This document shows positions 8,850 through 17,930 of a stretch of 64,000 nucleotides of DNA, in pieces (the stretch's first letter is position 1; each line of letters opens with the position of its first letter). The translations under genes and the position numbers were made by a program. The stretch spans positions 1,178,001-1,242,000 of the forward strand of contig OZ219799.1 of NCBI GenBank assembly GCA_964291275.2, given 5' to 3'. The notes under the pieces were generated by a model. It did not search any database. It had not been told where the DNA came from and saw only the letters and a program-made list of their open reading frames with translations. The DNA is from Bin80 sp964291275 (GTDB taxonomy: Bacteria > Bacteroidota > Rhodothermia > Rhodothermales > Bin80).

Positions 8850-9337
8850 AATAGATCTGTACCTGTGTACTCGGCCTCCAGCTGAAGGAGCGTTTGCTTG
8901 CGGTCGAGACCACCTCTGTAGCCTGTTAGTTGGCCGTTTGAACCTATCACGCGATGGCAGGGAAGAATTATAGGAATCGGATTGGCACCGTTAGCGGTAC
9001 CCACAGCGCGCGCAAGGCGTACATCTCCGAGCCTGCGGGCAAGTTCGCCATAAGAGCGGGTCTCGCCATAGGGAATCGTATCCAGCAATGCCCATACCCG
9101 CTTCTGAAATGCTGTTCCGCGCACGTCAAGTTTTACCGAGAAGCTATCCAACTTGCCCGAGAAATAAGCGGCGAGTTCCTTTACGGCTGCATCAAACGGA
9201 GCACCGGCGGATTCGCACTCTGAAATGGCACCAAATTGAATACTCAGAAGACCATGGGGCGAGAAAGTGAGTGTCAGAGGACCAATGGGCGTTTTGGTAA
9301 TTACGCCGCATTTGACTCGGAGCGGGACAATTGGCAT
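8831..9337 (-). CDS. ogt: methylated-DNA--protein-cysteine methyltransferase
   Basis: This suicide repair enzyme transfers alkyl groups from O6-alkylguanine or O4-alkylthymine to its own cysteine. The active-site motif PCHRV contains Cys127, and the helix-turn-helix region (YGETRSYGELA, GTANGANP) is intact. At 168 residues it has the short Ogt/MGMT layout without an Ada domain. It is convergent with the permease gene, sharing 19 bases at the 3' ends, and divergent from the trigger factor gene. Confidence 0.94.
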   Translation of the reverse strand: MPIVPLRVKCGVITKTPIGPLTLTFSPHGLLSIQFGAISECESAGAPFDAAVKELAAYFSGKLDSFSVKLDVRGTAFQKRVWALLDTIPYGETRSYGELARRLGDVRLARAVGTANGANPIPIILPCHRVIGSNGQLTGYRGGLDRKQTLLQLEAEYTGTDLFQPLRR

Positions 9338-9393
9338 GATTGGAGCGTTCTAGTGGGCTGGGGGTCTTAGAACCAATATTACTCTGTATTGTG

Positions 9394-10677
9394 ATGGAAG
9401 TTAATGTGCGTGAGACCGGCGATATGGTCCGTGTCCTTGAAATTAAGGCTACTGCAGCGGACCTCGAAACGGATGTACGCCTAGCGTTGCGAAAACTACA
9501 GTCGGTGACAGTCTTGCGAGGGTTTCGGCCTGGCCGTGTGCCTATCAAAATGATTCGGCGTATAAGGACGGAAGAAGTGACACAGACAATAGCGAACAAC
9601 CTTGTTAAGGAGGTCTTCGAGGATATGGTCGAGGGGAGCGATGAGTATACGCTTATTGGAATGCCCCGGGAAATCAAACGGGACTACGAGTTGGATGGGG
9701 ATTTGCAGATTCAGGTGGAGTTTCATGTAGTTCCACAAATGGAACTCAAAGATCTTACTGGACAGGTACTCGAAATTCCTGTTGCTGATGAAATCCCTGA
9801 TCGTATTATTGAGTTCTTTATAAGAAAAAAAATATCCGAGCATGTGGAGAATAGGCCGCTTGAGGAGGGGGAGAAAATTGGCGAGGGCGTTGTTGGCATG
9901 TTTGATCAAGTAAGGTATAAGATTGTAGAGATTGATAGCAAAACAGGATTAGTGCTGGTTGGAGGTAAAAACGAAGTAGGTACTTTTGATTTTGGCGCCG
10001 CTACGAATTTAGATCCAGAGATCGATAAATTCAGGACAGCTTTTACTGGACGGGTTGCTGGAGATAAAGTGATAATAGAAGACTTCATGGAGGACATTCC
10101 CTCAGTCGATATGGAGGAGCAAGAACCATGCTTTCAGGCCGAAATTTTAGAAGCACTGCGGTTTGAATGGCCGGAAGTTGATGATAAGTGGGCTGGTGTG
10201 ATCACCGAGAGAGCAATGGATTCCGCAGAGGAGTTGTGGGAGTGGGTGCGGGGGTATCTATCGGATTTATTCGAGGATCATGGTGAACGCGCATTGGATT
10301 CCGTGTTTAAGGAACGCATGCATGAATTGCACCCCTTTACTTTGTCCCCATCTTTCATAGAGGAGAAAAAGGACGAGCTACTGCGTGAGTATGGGGCCGT
10401 TTTCAACTCGCCGAAGATAGTGGATAGTTATATCGCACATCTACGATGGCAACTTCTATGGGGAGCGATTGAGGGGCAAGTAGACCCGGAGTCGTCTGAA
10501 GCGGAAATTGCAATCCCCGATAATGAGACAAAACCGGAAGCCGATAACGAGACTATCGAGGCCCCTGAACCTCCACGCAAAGATTCTTTGACTGAACACT
10601 TTCTTAAGCAATTTGAACTCAAGGAGATTCCTATTCCCGAGTGGCAGATGATGCATGTCATAGCGAAGGAACTGTAA
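9394..10677 (+). CDS. tig: trigger factor
   Basis: This is the ribosome-bound chaperone that meets nascent chains. The N-terminal ribosome-binding domain has the signature GFRPGRVP (family GFRxGxxP). A central FKBP-like region and a long helical C-terminal chaperone region follow. The frame can be extended to a TTG at 9340. I prefer the ATG at 9394 because the protein then begins MEVNVRETGDM, as trigger factors do, and is 427 residues long. The acidic linker near residues 370-395 (EAEIAIPDNETKPEADNE) is more extended than usual. clpP follows after 34 bases. Confidence 0.93.
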   Translation: MEVNVRETGDMVRVLEIKATAADLETDVRLALRKLQSVTVLRGFRPGRVPIKMIRRIRTEEVTQTIANNLVKEVFEDMVEGSDEYTLIGMPREIKRDYELDGDLQIQVEFHVVPQMELKDLTGQVLEIPVADEIPDRIIEFFIRKKISEHVENRPLEEGEKIGEGVVGMFDQVRYKIVEIDSKTGLVLVGGKNEVGTFDFGAATNLDPEIDKFRTAFTGRVAGDKVIIEDFMEDIPSVDMEEQEPCFQAEILEALRFEWPEVDDKWAGVITERAMDSAEELWEWVRGYLSDLFEDHGERALDSVFKERMHELHPFTLSPSFIEEKKDELLREYGAVFNSPKIVDSYIAHLRWQLLWGAIEGQVDPESSEAEIAIPDNETKPEADNETIEAPEPPRKDSLTEHFLKQFELKEIPIPEWQMMHVIAKEL

Positions 10678-10711
10678 GGGAATTGGTGCTCAGCAAATAA
10701 GATATATCTAA

Positions 10712-11395
10712 ATGGTTGACGACTTTGTAAAATTCTCCAAGAGCCTTCACTTGCCGGAGAGTATATATAGAAAAGGGTTGGGCGATCAGCCCATAGGTAA
10801 TTTAGTGCCCATGGTAGTTGAGCAAACATCCCGTGGTGAGCGAGCCTATGATATATTTAGTCGGCTTCTAAAAGAGCGAATTATAATTCTTGGTACGCCG
10901 ATCAACGATATAGTGGCAAATTTGACTGTTGCTCAACTACTCTATCTGACCAGTGAGGATCCAGAACGTGACATAAACATCTACATTAATTCGCCAGGTG
11001 GTATGGTGTACAGCGGGCTTGGTGTTTATGATACGATCCAGTATGTGTCCTGTCCGGTTGCAACGATTTGTGTGGGATTAGCAGCTTCCCTAGGTTCGGT
11101 GCTCTTGGCTGCCGGAACCGAGGAGCGTCGTGCCGCGCTGCCAAACTCACGCATCATGCTGCACCAACCACTGGGTGGAGCACAAGGACAGGCGTCTGAT
11201 ATCGAAATTCAGGCCCGTGAAATTTTGTGGCTGAAACAACGTCTCTACGAAATTATGGCGCACCATACCGGGCGAGACACGGAGACAATCGCAAAGGATG
11301 CGGATCGGGATTACTGGCTAAGTGCAGAGGAGGCTAAGGACTATGGTCTGATCGATAACGTGCTGACCCCTCAGGAACTCCCAAACAACAAATAG
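10712..11395 (+). CDS. clpP: ATP-dependent Clp protease proteolytic subunit
   Basis: ClpP is the barrel-shaped serine protease that degrades proteins fed by a Clp ATPase. The nucleophile is Ser126 in GLAASLGS and the catalytic His is His151 in MLHQPLGG. The third triad residue is expected near the ADRDYW segment. The usual AASMG is AASLG here. At 227 residues it has a longer N-terminus than E. coli. It pairs with tig, as in many bacteria, but clpX does not follow; a tRNA on the other strand begins four bases downstream. Confidence 0.95.
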   Translation: MVDDFVKFSKSLHLPESIYRKGLGDQPIGNLVPMVVEQTSRGERAYDIFSRLLKERIIILGTPINDIVANLTVAQLLYLTSEDPERDINIYINSPGGMVYSGLGVYDTIQYVSCPVATICVGLAASLGSVLLAAGTEERRAALPNSRIMLHQPLGGAQGQASDIEIQAREILWLKQRLYEIMAHHTGRDTETIAKDADRDYWLSAEEAKDYGLIDNVLTPQELPNNK

Positions 11396-11398
11396 GCG

Positions 11399-11474
11399 TG
11401 GTACCGCGTACGGGATTTGAACCCGTGTTACCGGCGTGAGAGGCCGGCGTCCTGGACCCCTAGACGAACGCGGC
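11399..11474 (-). tRNA. tRNA-Glu (anticodon CUC)
   Basis: Read on the minus strand this is a complete 76-nt cloverleaf. The acceptor stem pairs GCCGCGT with ACGCGGT, with a G-U pair at 1-72. The D-arm is GTCTAG...AGGAC as in glutamate tRNAs. The anticodon stem CCGGC/GCCGG holds loop CTCTCAC, so the anticodon is CTC. The T-arm is CGGG TTCAAAT CCCG, and the CCA end is encoded. It is convergent with clpP. Confidence 0.96.
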
Positions 11475-11580
11475 AGGCCGCGTTTTACCATGATGCCCTT
11501 CGCGGGTTGCGGATGTTTGTTGGGTTGTTTTTTGGAACCTACCGTTTTCTGATGAGGTTGCACTGGCAAGGCCCAATATC

Positions 11581-12726
11581 ATGTCTGTTGCAATATACTT
11601 GGACTACAATGCTACAACGCCAGTTGATTCGCGTGTTGTGGAGAAGATGCTACCCTATTTTACGGAGCACTTCGGTAATCCGTCCAGCCAAGGACATATG
11701 TACGGGTGGACTGCGAGCGCAGCCATAGAGCAGGCACGCTTAGAAGTGGCCAAATGTATACAGGCAACTCGGCCGAGCGAGATCACCTTCACAAGCGGCG
11801 CGACGGAAGGCGTTAATGCTGCGCTGAAGGGATTGGCCGAGGCGTGTACTCACCGAGGGCATCATATCGTTACGGTGCAAACTGAGCACAGTGCAGTAGC
11901 GAAGGCCTGTCAGCATCTGGAACAGTTGGGGTGGAGTGTAACCTATTTGCCGGTCGATTCAGATGGTATCCTGGATTTAGACAGACTGGAGGAAAGTCTC
12001 ACGGATGACACGGTACTGGTTAGTGTGATGTGGGCCAATAATGAGACGGGTGTGGTGCAGCCAATACCCGAAATTGCCGGGATAGTACGTGAGCGTGGCA
12101 TTCCCTTCATGACTGATGCAACGCAGGCGATAGGAAAAACACAGGTATCGGTTGAGCATGCGGATATTTTGGTGTGTAGTGGGCACAAGGTCTATGGTCC
12201 CAAGGGAGTAGGTGCAATGTTTGTGCGTGGTCGGGTACGCTGTACCCCACTCATAGATGGTGGAGGACAAGAGAAGGGCCGCCGCAGTGGTACACATAAT
12301 GTCCCGGGGATCGTTGGAATGGGAGAAGCATTTCGGTTGGCCGGGTTAGAATGCGAAAAGGACGGTAAGCGATTAACTGCATTGCGCGATGAACTGGAAC
12401 ATGCCCTGAGGCAATCCGGTGCTGAGGTTCGGATTAATGGTGCAGGGGTTAACCGGCTTCCTCAGACAAGCAGTATTTCGTTTCCGGATCTGGACCTGGA
12501 ACGATTGCTCATGTCCATTCGAAAATTGGCAGTGGGCACTGGCAGCGCGTGCGGATCCGGCAGCCGTACACCTAGTGTGGTGCTTTCAGCAATGGGGATT
12601 CCGGCTGATATAGCTCGTCGGACATTGAGAATAAGCTTGGGGCGTCCCACGACCAAACAGGATGTTGCACAAGCATCTGAAATGCTATTAAAGGCTGTGT
12701 GCGAATTGTCTGCAAAAGCTGCTTGA
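11581..12726 (+). CDS. cysteine desulfurase, IscS/NifS type
   Basis: This PLP enzyme takes sulfur from cysteine, forming a persulfide on its active cysteine for Fe-S cluster or thio-cofactor assembly. It begins IYLDYNATTPVD, as the family does. It has the PLP lysine Lys203 in SGHKVYGPKG and the catalytic Cys324 in GSACGSGS on the mobile loop. At 381 residues it is full length. The DUF2480 gene starts a few bases after its stop, so the two may share a transcript. No scaffold (iscU) gene is adjacent, so the exact subtype is open. Confidence 0.93.
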   Translation: MSVAIYLDYNATTPVDSRVVEKMLPYFTEHFGNPSSQGHMYGWTASAAIEQARLEVAKCIQATRPSEITFTSGATEGVNAALKGLAEACTHRGHHIVTVQTEHSAVAKACQHLEQLGWSVTYLPVDSDGILDLDRLEESLTDDTVLVSVMWANNETGVVQPIPEIAGIVRERGIPFMTDATQAIGKTQVSVEHADILVCSGHKVYGPKGVGAMFVRGRVRCTPLIDGGGQEKGRRSGTHNVPGIVGMGEAFRLAGLECEKDGKRLTALRDELEHALRQSGAEVRINGAGVNRLPQTSSISFPDLDLERLLMSIRKLAVGTGSACGSGSRTPSVVLSAMGIPADIARRTLRISLGRPTTKQDVAQASEMLLKAVCELSAKAA

Positions 12727-12731
12727 GTAGT

Positions 12732-13244
12732 ATGGAAATAGTCAATCGTGTAGCCCAGAGTGGTATTGAAGTTTACGACTTAGAGTTGCTTTGGGAGGGC
12801 TATTCGATCAAAGAACTAGATTTGGCTCCTTTCCTTGATCATAGTATACTTTTACGAGAAAAACCTTTTCGGGCGCAGGTAGCTGCCTATGACTGGCAGG
12901 AATTCGATGGAGTACACGTTGCACTTTTTTGCAGTGCGGATGCGCTAGTGCCGATGTGGGCCTATATGTTGGTTGCATCACGTCTTGATTGTGCGCGGAC
13001 TGTTACAATGGGACGCAGAGCGGATCTCGTACGAGAGCTGTTTTTATTGGCTTTGGCGAAGGAAGATTGGACCAGATTCTCAGACAGGATTGTTGTGATT
13101 AAGGGTTGTGGATCGGGAATTGTGCCTGAGAGCGCCTATACAAAGGCAATGACAGAGTTACAGAAGGTGGCTCGTAAGGTTATGTTTGGTGAACCCTGCT
13201 CGAGCGTACCAGTCTGGCGTCGACCCAAAGAGCGTGTAGATTAA
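12732..13244 (+). CDS. DUF2480 family protein
   Basis: This 170-residue protein matches the DUF2480 family known from Bacteroidota. The landmarks are EIVNRVAQSG at the start, FCSADALVPMWAYML in the middle, VVIKGCG, and the ending VMFGEPCSSVPV. The function is unknown. Several conserved Cys (in CSADA, KGCG and GEPCS) could suggest metal or Fe-S handling. Placement right behind a cysteine desulfurase agrees with that, but it is inference. I chose the ATG at 12732 over an upstream GTG at 12699 because it fits the family start and avoids overlap with the desulfurase gene. Confidence 0.85.
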   Translation: MEIVNRVAQSGIEVYDLELLWEGYSIKELDLAPFLDHSILLREKPFRAQVAAYDWQEFDGVHVALFCSADALVPMWAYMLVASRLDCARTVTMGRRADLVRELFLLALAKEDWTRFSDRIVVIKGCGSGIVPESAYTKAMTELQKVARKVMFGEPCSSVPVWRRPKERVD

Positions 13245-13727
13245 CTCCTATGTATCGGACGGGTAGCCAGGGCACAGTGGTCGTGTTCGATTTATTGTCC
13301 CTATTGGTGATCGGAAGCGTGGGTTTATCGTGTTCGAGGTCGGTGACGGCAAGCTGACGAAGCATTATTGTGCGTACAATTGTTTTTTCTTCAAGGAGAC
13401 ACGGATGGGAAGGCGTGCCCCACATTCGTGAGGCAGATGCGTTGCGATCGCAGATAAGTTCATCGATAGAGGCGGCATGGTTTTGGGATCGTGAACTCCT
13501 AATAATCAAGTGTACGTATTTTAGGGGCCCAACTGCCATGAAAAGCTGGCAGAGCACCCTGCATTACAGGCTGGGCTGTTTTTGCAGGTGTAGTTCCTGC
13601 GGCTTTGTGATTGCTGGATAGCTCTCGTTTTTTACGGGAGCCTTTACGGCCATTTGATAGATTTGGAAGCGTACATTGTTGATCATTTTGCCGTGTGGAT
13701 CTATTTGAAATTGTGCTCATCAATCAT
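13245..13727. other. intergenic stretch without a convincing gene
   Basis: Frames on both strands here are short and lack recognisable motifs. One T-rich hairpin (GCTCTCGT with ACGGGAGC, 13621-13641) could end transcription from the DUF2480 gene, but it lacks a trailing T-run. I see no RNA gene. Confidence 0.4.
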
Positions 13728-14486
13728 ATGAAAATTGATCTTACAGACAAGGTCGCACTGGTGACGGGTGCGAGCCGTGGTATAGGGAAGGCAATTGCTG
13801 CGGGGCTTGCCGAAGCAGGGGCAACTGTCGCGGTGCATTGTAATGAAAACATCGGGCGGGCTGAAGCCGTTGCTCTTGAACTGGGCAAACGTGCGCGTGT
13901 GTTTCAAGCGGACTTGGCGTCGGTTGAAGCCTGTGAGATGCTTGCGATGAATGTGATTTCAACATATGGCCGCATCGATATCCTGGTCAACAATGCGGGT
14001 ATAGCGCGGTTAGTTGATGCGGCAGCCCCTACTGGGGCTTGGCTTCAGGCTTGGGAGCAAACCATGGCGGTCAACGCACGTGCCACCGAGCTTCTGTGTC
14101 GCCTTGTAATCCAACATTACCAGACTCGGGGGCAGGGACGTATTATCAATATCGCATCACGTGCTGCTTTTCGTGGAGATACAGCAGAGTACATGACCTA
14201 TGCGGCCTCAAAGGGGGCAGTTGTTTCGTTGACGCGCAGCATCGCCCGAGCCTACGGCAAAGATGGGATTACGGCCTTTGTCGTGGCCCCTGGTTTTGTT
14301 CGCACAGACATGGCGCAAGATGCAATTGATTCGTACGGAGAGGCGTTTGTGGTGCAAGATCTCGCGCTTAATAGCTTGACTGAATCGGAGGATATTGCTC
14401 CAATCGTCACGCTGTTGGCAAGTGGTTTGGCAGATCACGCCACGGGTACATCCATTGACATTAATGCTGGCAGCTACGTCCATTAG
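13728..14486 (+). CDS. short-chain dehydrogenase/reductase, FabG-like
   Basis: This classical SDR has 252 residues. It shows the NAD(P)-binding TGASRGIG motif near residue 14, the structural NNAG motif, and the catalytic Ser and Tyr-Lys of IASRAAF...YAASKG. The cofactor loop (HCNENIGRAE) has no strong NADP-type arginine. The substrate is unknown; 3-oxoacyl-ACP reductase and sugar or steroid dehydrogenase subfamilies share these features. I chose the ATG at 13728 that begins MKIDLTDKVALVTG. The frame extends a little upstream, but without family similarity. Confidence 0.9.
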   Translation: MKIDLTDKVALVTGASRGIGKAIAAGLAEAGATVAVHCNENIGRAEAVALELGKRARVFQADLASVEACEMLAMNVISTYGRIDILVNNAGIARLVDAAAPTGAWLQAWEQTMAVNARATELLCRLVIQHYQTRGQGRIINIASRAAFRGDTAEYMTYAASKGAVVSLTRSIARAYGKDGITAFVVAPGFVRTDMAQDAIDSYGEAFVVQDLALNSLTESEDIAPIVTLLASGLADHATGTSIDINAGSYVH

Positions 14487-15229
14487 TCTGAGTTCCACAT
14501 GTCTGGTTCTGTGAGCTCTCGGGGGTGAGATTCCTCTTAATGGTGCGTGGACGATGCGGGCGACGGAATTCGTCGTGATTCTTTTCCGAAGGACAGGGGG
14601 AATGCTGCTTAGCCCTGATCGAGGGATGCAGCAGATTGGATGCGAGATGGATCGTTTCCGTTTCAGCGGGCATGCCCACCGCAGAGAGTTCACAGTGCTT
14701 GCCGCAGAATTTCAACTAATACGATCATCTTGGTGCATGGGGGTGACCGAGGGCAGGCGTTGGCCGAAGAAAAACCTTCGTGAAATTGTCCTAAAGCCCG
14801 TGTCCTGACCCCGTCCCAAGGCGAACGCGTCACCTTCTAAGAGGCATAATTTTGACCGCACGAATCTTGTTTCAAGTACATGCATCGTCACACGGACATG
14901 CTTCATGGGGGGCATACCGTCTGTGACACTTCCATCAATCAAGGAGAACACCGCAGGAGTATGTGATCTGGATCTGTGCCAGTCAGGAATCCACGGAACG
15001 CTTGATGGGTGCCATACCACCCAAAGGCATCAAAGTGGTGGAGTCACTCAGGTAGAGTCGCGACTTGGACTGATTTTGAGCACACAGGGGCACAAAATTA
15101 ATTTTTGTATATTAGAGTTGCGGTGGGTGGTGTTGTGTTGTGTGCATTAGTTGAAATGCCCATCCAGAGCACCGTCCTGTATTTCAGGAAACTGACAACC
15201 ATGATACCTCGCTGAAGAGGTAATCCGAT
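14487..15229. other. gene-poor stretch
   Basis: I find no supportable gene in these 740 bases. The few frames of 80-160 codons overlap one another on both strands and contain no family motif. Just before the STAS gene lies an AT-rich run (AAAATTAATTTTTGTATATTAG at about 15095-15116) that could hold its promoter. Confidence 0.4.
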
Positions 15230-15395
15230 ATGAGAATTGACATCAAATGGCGGCGCGAGGGAGGCATCGCAATCGCAGCTCTGCTCGGCCGTATCGACAG
15301 CAGTAACAGCAACCACTTATTAACGATGCTAGAGGAGGGTTTTGAGCCTGAAAATCGTGCTCTGTTACTAGACTTCGAAAGGGTGTCGTTCATTA

Positions 15396-17299
15396 GTGCT
15401 TGCCAGAAAATGATTTTGGTTGTGGGATTATACGATGAGTTCGGGTATTTGGGGGCAGATTTGATCATTTTGGGTGGATTTGGTCAGGATTTAGCGTGTA
15501 TTTGGGGCTCTGATCGCATAGGCGTCGTCCGAGCGGGAGGATGAATGAATTTGCGAATCTGGCGGCAATTTTGGGGTAGAAGGTCTGATTTGGGCGTTTA
15601 AGCGTGTACATTCGCCCCTTTGTTGCCATGCGTGTAGTAATGGAAGCCCAACGCGCGTTTGGGCAGGTCCCGATTGAAGAGATCGAGCTTGCCCCCCGCA
15701 GCCGGGATGACATTCCGGTGGTATTGCGTGGTTTGCTTTCGATTTACAAGAATGCAAAGACGCGAGCGAAGATTTTCGAGCTTTTGGAAGGGGGCGTGGC
15801 TTCGGGGGTCAGTCACAAATTGGGGCGCCGGGGGATGGATCTGTGGAGGATTTTTGTTCTGGGGATGCTGAAGCAGGCCCTGAATTGCGATTATGATCGA
15901 CTGACGCATATGGCGAACAACGACAAGCTCCTGCGCCAGATGCTTGGGCATGGTAGTTGGCGCGAGGGATCGGAATACCATGTACAGACGATTCTGGACA
16001 ATGTGAGTTTGTTATCGGAGGAGTTACTGGGCAAGATCAACAAGGTTGTGGTGGAGCATGGTCACGGGGAGCTTACGAAGAAGGCCCGTCAGGAGGGGTT
16101 ACGTTGCAGGGTAGATTCAGCGGTGACGAAGACGCATGTTCATTGGCCTACGGATGTGAGTCTGCTAAGGGATGCGGTGGGTTTGTTGCTTCGGGAGTCT
16201 GCACGTATGAGCGGTGCGCACGGCCTGCCGGGCTGGCGCAAGGCGTCGGATTGGGAAAAGCGGCTTGATCGTTTGTTTCAAGGGGTACGCAGGTCACGGG
16301 GTTGGCATCGTCGTGATCGGGTGCGCAAATACCTGTGCCACTGCAGAAAGCTGGTGAAGAAGGCGTTGGCTTCGCAGCGGAGGTTGGGGGCAGATTGCAG
16401 TGATCGGTGGCTGCACTACCTGGGATGCAGCTTGACACTGATCGATCAGGTGGATCGGCGGTTGCTCAGGGGCGAAAAGATTCCGCATTCGGAGAAGATT
16501 TTCTCGGTTCACGAGCCGCATACGCGTTGGATCGTCAAAGGTAAGGCGGGGGTACAGGCGGAGTTGGGCCTCCCGGTCTGCGTCTTGGAGGACCAGCATC
16601 AGTACATTCTTCACTACCGGGTGCTCTACGAGGGGGTAGATTCGTCAATGATCGTGGATTTTTTACGGGAGGCCAAGACACTGTACCCGTCCCTGACTTC
16701 GTGCAGCATGGATACGGGGTATTCATCGGAACACAACCGGCGCGCATTGGAGCAAATTCTGAAACTGGTGATTATGCCGAAGCGGGGGCGTTTAAGTCAT
16801 GCGGACAGGGAGCGCGCATCCGCTCCGGACTTTGTGGAGGGTCGTCGTCAGCATCCGGCGGTAGAATCCGCGATCAACAATTTGAACCAGCGCGGACTGG
16901 ACTTGGTGCGTACGCATGGTAAGGAGGGGTTTGGTCGCACGGTAGCGCTCTCTGTGGTCGCGGCCAACGTACATCGTCTTGGCTTGCAGTTGAAGCGGAA
17001 AGAGGAGCGGCTCAAGCGCTGGCATCAGGCCCGAAAACGAGCGGCGTAGCGCCGCTGTAATCCTACCGAAGGAATTTGGACAGGCTCCGCCATAAGCGGA
17101 AAGGCAGACATACGTCGGGTTGGCACGCATGGTCGCGTCCCAGCTGCATCGGAGAGCAAAAAATGTCTTCCAGTGACCATTCAGCAAGCCGAAAGGCACC
17201 TGATTCCCCCGAAACTCCACCAACGACGCCACAATTACGGCCCCAGATTGTTATGAATATAGCAAGAATCGCAAAAATGACCTATTCTCTGACAAGCAC
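15396..17299 (+). mobile_element. ISNCY-type insertion sequence, 1,904 bp
   Basis: The ends are imperfect inverted repeats: GTGCTTGCCAGA on the left, and GTGCTTGTCAGA when the right end is read on the minus strand. They are flanked by a 6-bp direct duplication, TCATTA (15390-15395 and 17300-17305). The boundaries are strongly supported because precise removal restores the interrupted STAS gene. A second, subterminal pair of similar sequences (near 15500 and 17248, TGGGGC...GGCGTCGT) could be transposase-binding sites. One transposase gene fills the interior. Confidence 0.85.
15628..17049 (+). CDS. ISNCY-family transposase
   Basis: The protein is a DDE transposase of the ISNCY kind, about 473 residues from the ATG at 15628; a GTG at 15604 would add eight. 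It has an N-terminal region of about 130 residues with WRIFVLGMLKQALNCDYDRL, which is characteristic of the group. The likely acidic triad lies in CRVDSAVTKTHVHWPTD, TSCSMDTGYSSEHN and HPAVESAINNL. The frame is intact, so the element may still be active. Confidence 0.88.
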   Translation: MRVVMEAQRAFGQVPIEEIELAPRSRDDIPVVLRGLLSIYKNAKTRAKIFELLEGGVASGVSHKLGRRGMDLWRIFVLGMLKQALNCDYDRLTHMANNDKLLRQMLGHGSWREGSEYHVQTILDNVSLLSEELLGKINKVVVEHGHGELTKKARQEGLRCRVDSAVTKTHVHWPTDVSLLRDAVGLLLRESARMSGAHGLPGWRKASDWEKRLDRLFQGVRRSRGWHRRDRVRKYLCHCRKLVKKALASQRRLGADCSDRWLHYLGCSLTLIDQVDRRLLRGEKIPHSEKIFSVHEPHTRWIVKGKAGVQAELGLPVCVLEDQHQYILHYRVLYEGVDSSMIVDFLREAKTLYPSLTSCSMDTGYSSEHNRRALEQILKLVIMPKRGRLSHADRERASAPDFVEGRRQHPAVESAINNLNQRGLDLVRTHGKEGFGRTVALSVVAANVHRLGLQLKRKEERLKRWHQARKRAA

Positions 17300-17546
17300 T
17301 CATTAGCAGTGCTGGCCTTCGTGTCTGCTTAATCCTCGCCAAGAAGCTCTCCAGCTCGGGACAGGTGTTCGAAATATGCTCGCTTTCCGACCTCAATCGT
17401 GAAGTTGTTGCGGTAAGCGGCTTTGATCAATTGATTCCAGTATACGATACGCTTGAGGATGCACTCTCATCCTTAAAGGGTTCCTGATCGCATTTTTCTT
17501 CACAAACCGGGCCTCTGTTTCAACCCATTCGCCATATAAAAAACCG

Positions 17547-17831
17547 ATGACTGACAGTAACGACCGAATCATCACCGTCAAGAATTCACTTGACATGAAC
17601 ATTCTCGGGGAAAATATTTCTGATATTACCGACTTCGCTGTGGAAAAGTACGAGTTTCGTCATGATACAACCCTTTCCAGCGAGACCCGGGATGCGGCTG
17701 TTGAAGCTGCTCGAATAGCCCTTTGGGAAATGGTTGAGCAACTCAAGCTGAAGCGCCAACAGGTACTGAAGAGGTTCTTTGAAAAGGCCGACGAGACGGT
17801 GAATAAAGTCGTCGGCGATATGCAGAAATAG
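17547..17831 (+). CDS. small helical hypothetical protein
   Basis: This 94-residue frame starts with ATG 59 bases after the restored STAS stop and ends about 100 bases before the PKS. After a short N-terminal part, the second half is strongly helical and charged (AVEAARIALWEMVEQLKLKRQQ, then KRFFEKADETVNKVVGD), suggesting a coiled coil. I do not recognise a family. Its position between a STAS gene and a PKS suggests the three formed one locus, but no role can be assigned. Confidence 0.55.
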   Translation: MTDSNDRIITVKNSLDMNILGENISDITDFAVEKYEFRHDTTLSSETRDAAVEAARIALWEMVEQLKLKRQQVLKRFFEKADETVNKVVGDMQK

Positions 17832-17930
17832 GCAACCCCTCCCGGTTGTAGTAAAACGTGTTTTCTGCACTATCTTCATCCGGTGACTTCTTGATACGGT
17901 TGGGTTCACCAGCACTTGAAGCAGAATGAG

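Larger units (their letters stand above)
15230..17487 (+). pseudogene. STAS-domain (anti-sigma factor antagonist) gene split by an insertion sequence
   Basis: The left part (15230-15395) encodes the start of a STAS domain, with GRIDSSNSNHL and LLLDFERVSFI. The right part (17306-17487) encodes SSAGLRVCLILAKKL, VVAVSGFDQLIPVYD and a stop. Deleting 15396-17299 and one copy of TCATTA joins the halves in frame through VSFI-SSAGLR. This restores 115 residues with the canonical phosphorylatable-serine motif. SpoIIAA/RsbV-like proteins sequester anti-sigma factors. As it stands, the left half reads into the element and gives a 104-residue chimera without the SSAG motif. A small gene and a PKS gene lie just downstream. 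Confidence 0.85.

Noticed and set aside
9340..9393. Upstream extension of the trigger factor from a TTG.
   Set aside because: The extra 18 residues do not look like a trigger factor start and run nearly into the divergent ogt start.
13580..14320. Antisense and shifted frames over the SDR gene.
   Set aside because: The SDR frame has all catalytic motifs; the others are shadows.
14208..15020. Several overlapping frames of 80-160 codons between the SDR and STAS genes.
   Set aside because: They lie on both strands over the same bases, with no motif in any of them.
15497..17251. An alternative pair of ISNCY ends near 15500 and 17248 with a 3-bp TGT duplication, which also leaves an open frame.
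   Set aside because: The outer ends have better terminal matching and a 6-bp duplication, and their removal restores the conserved SSAGLR motif; the inner join gives only a non-STAS-like tail.
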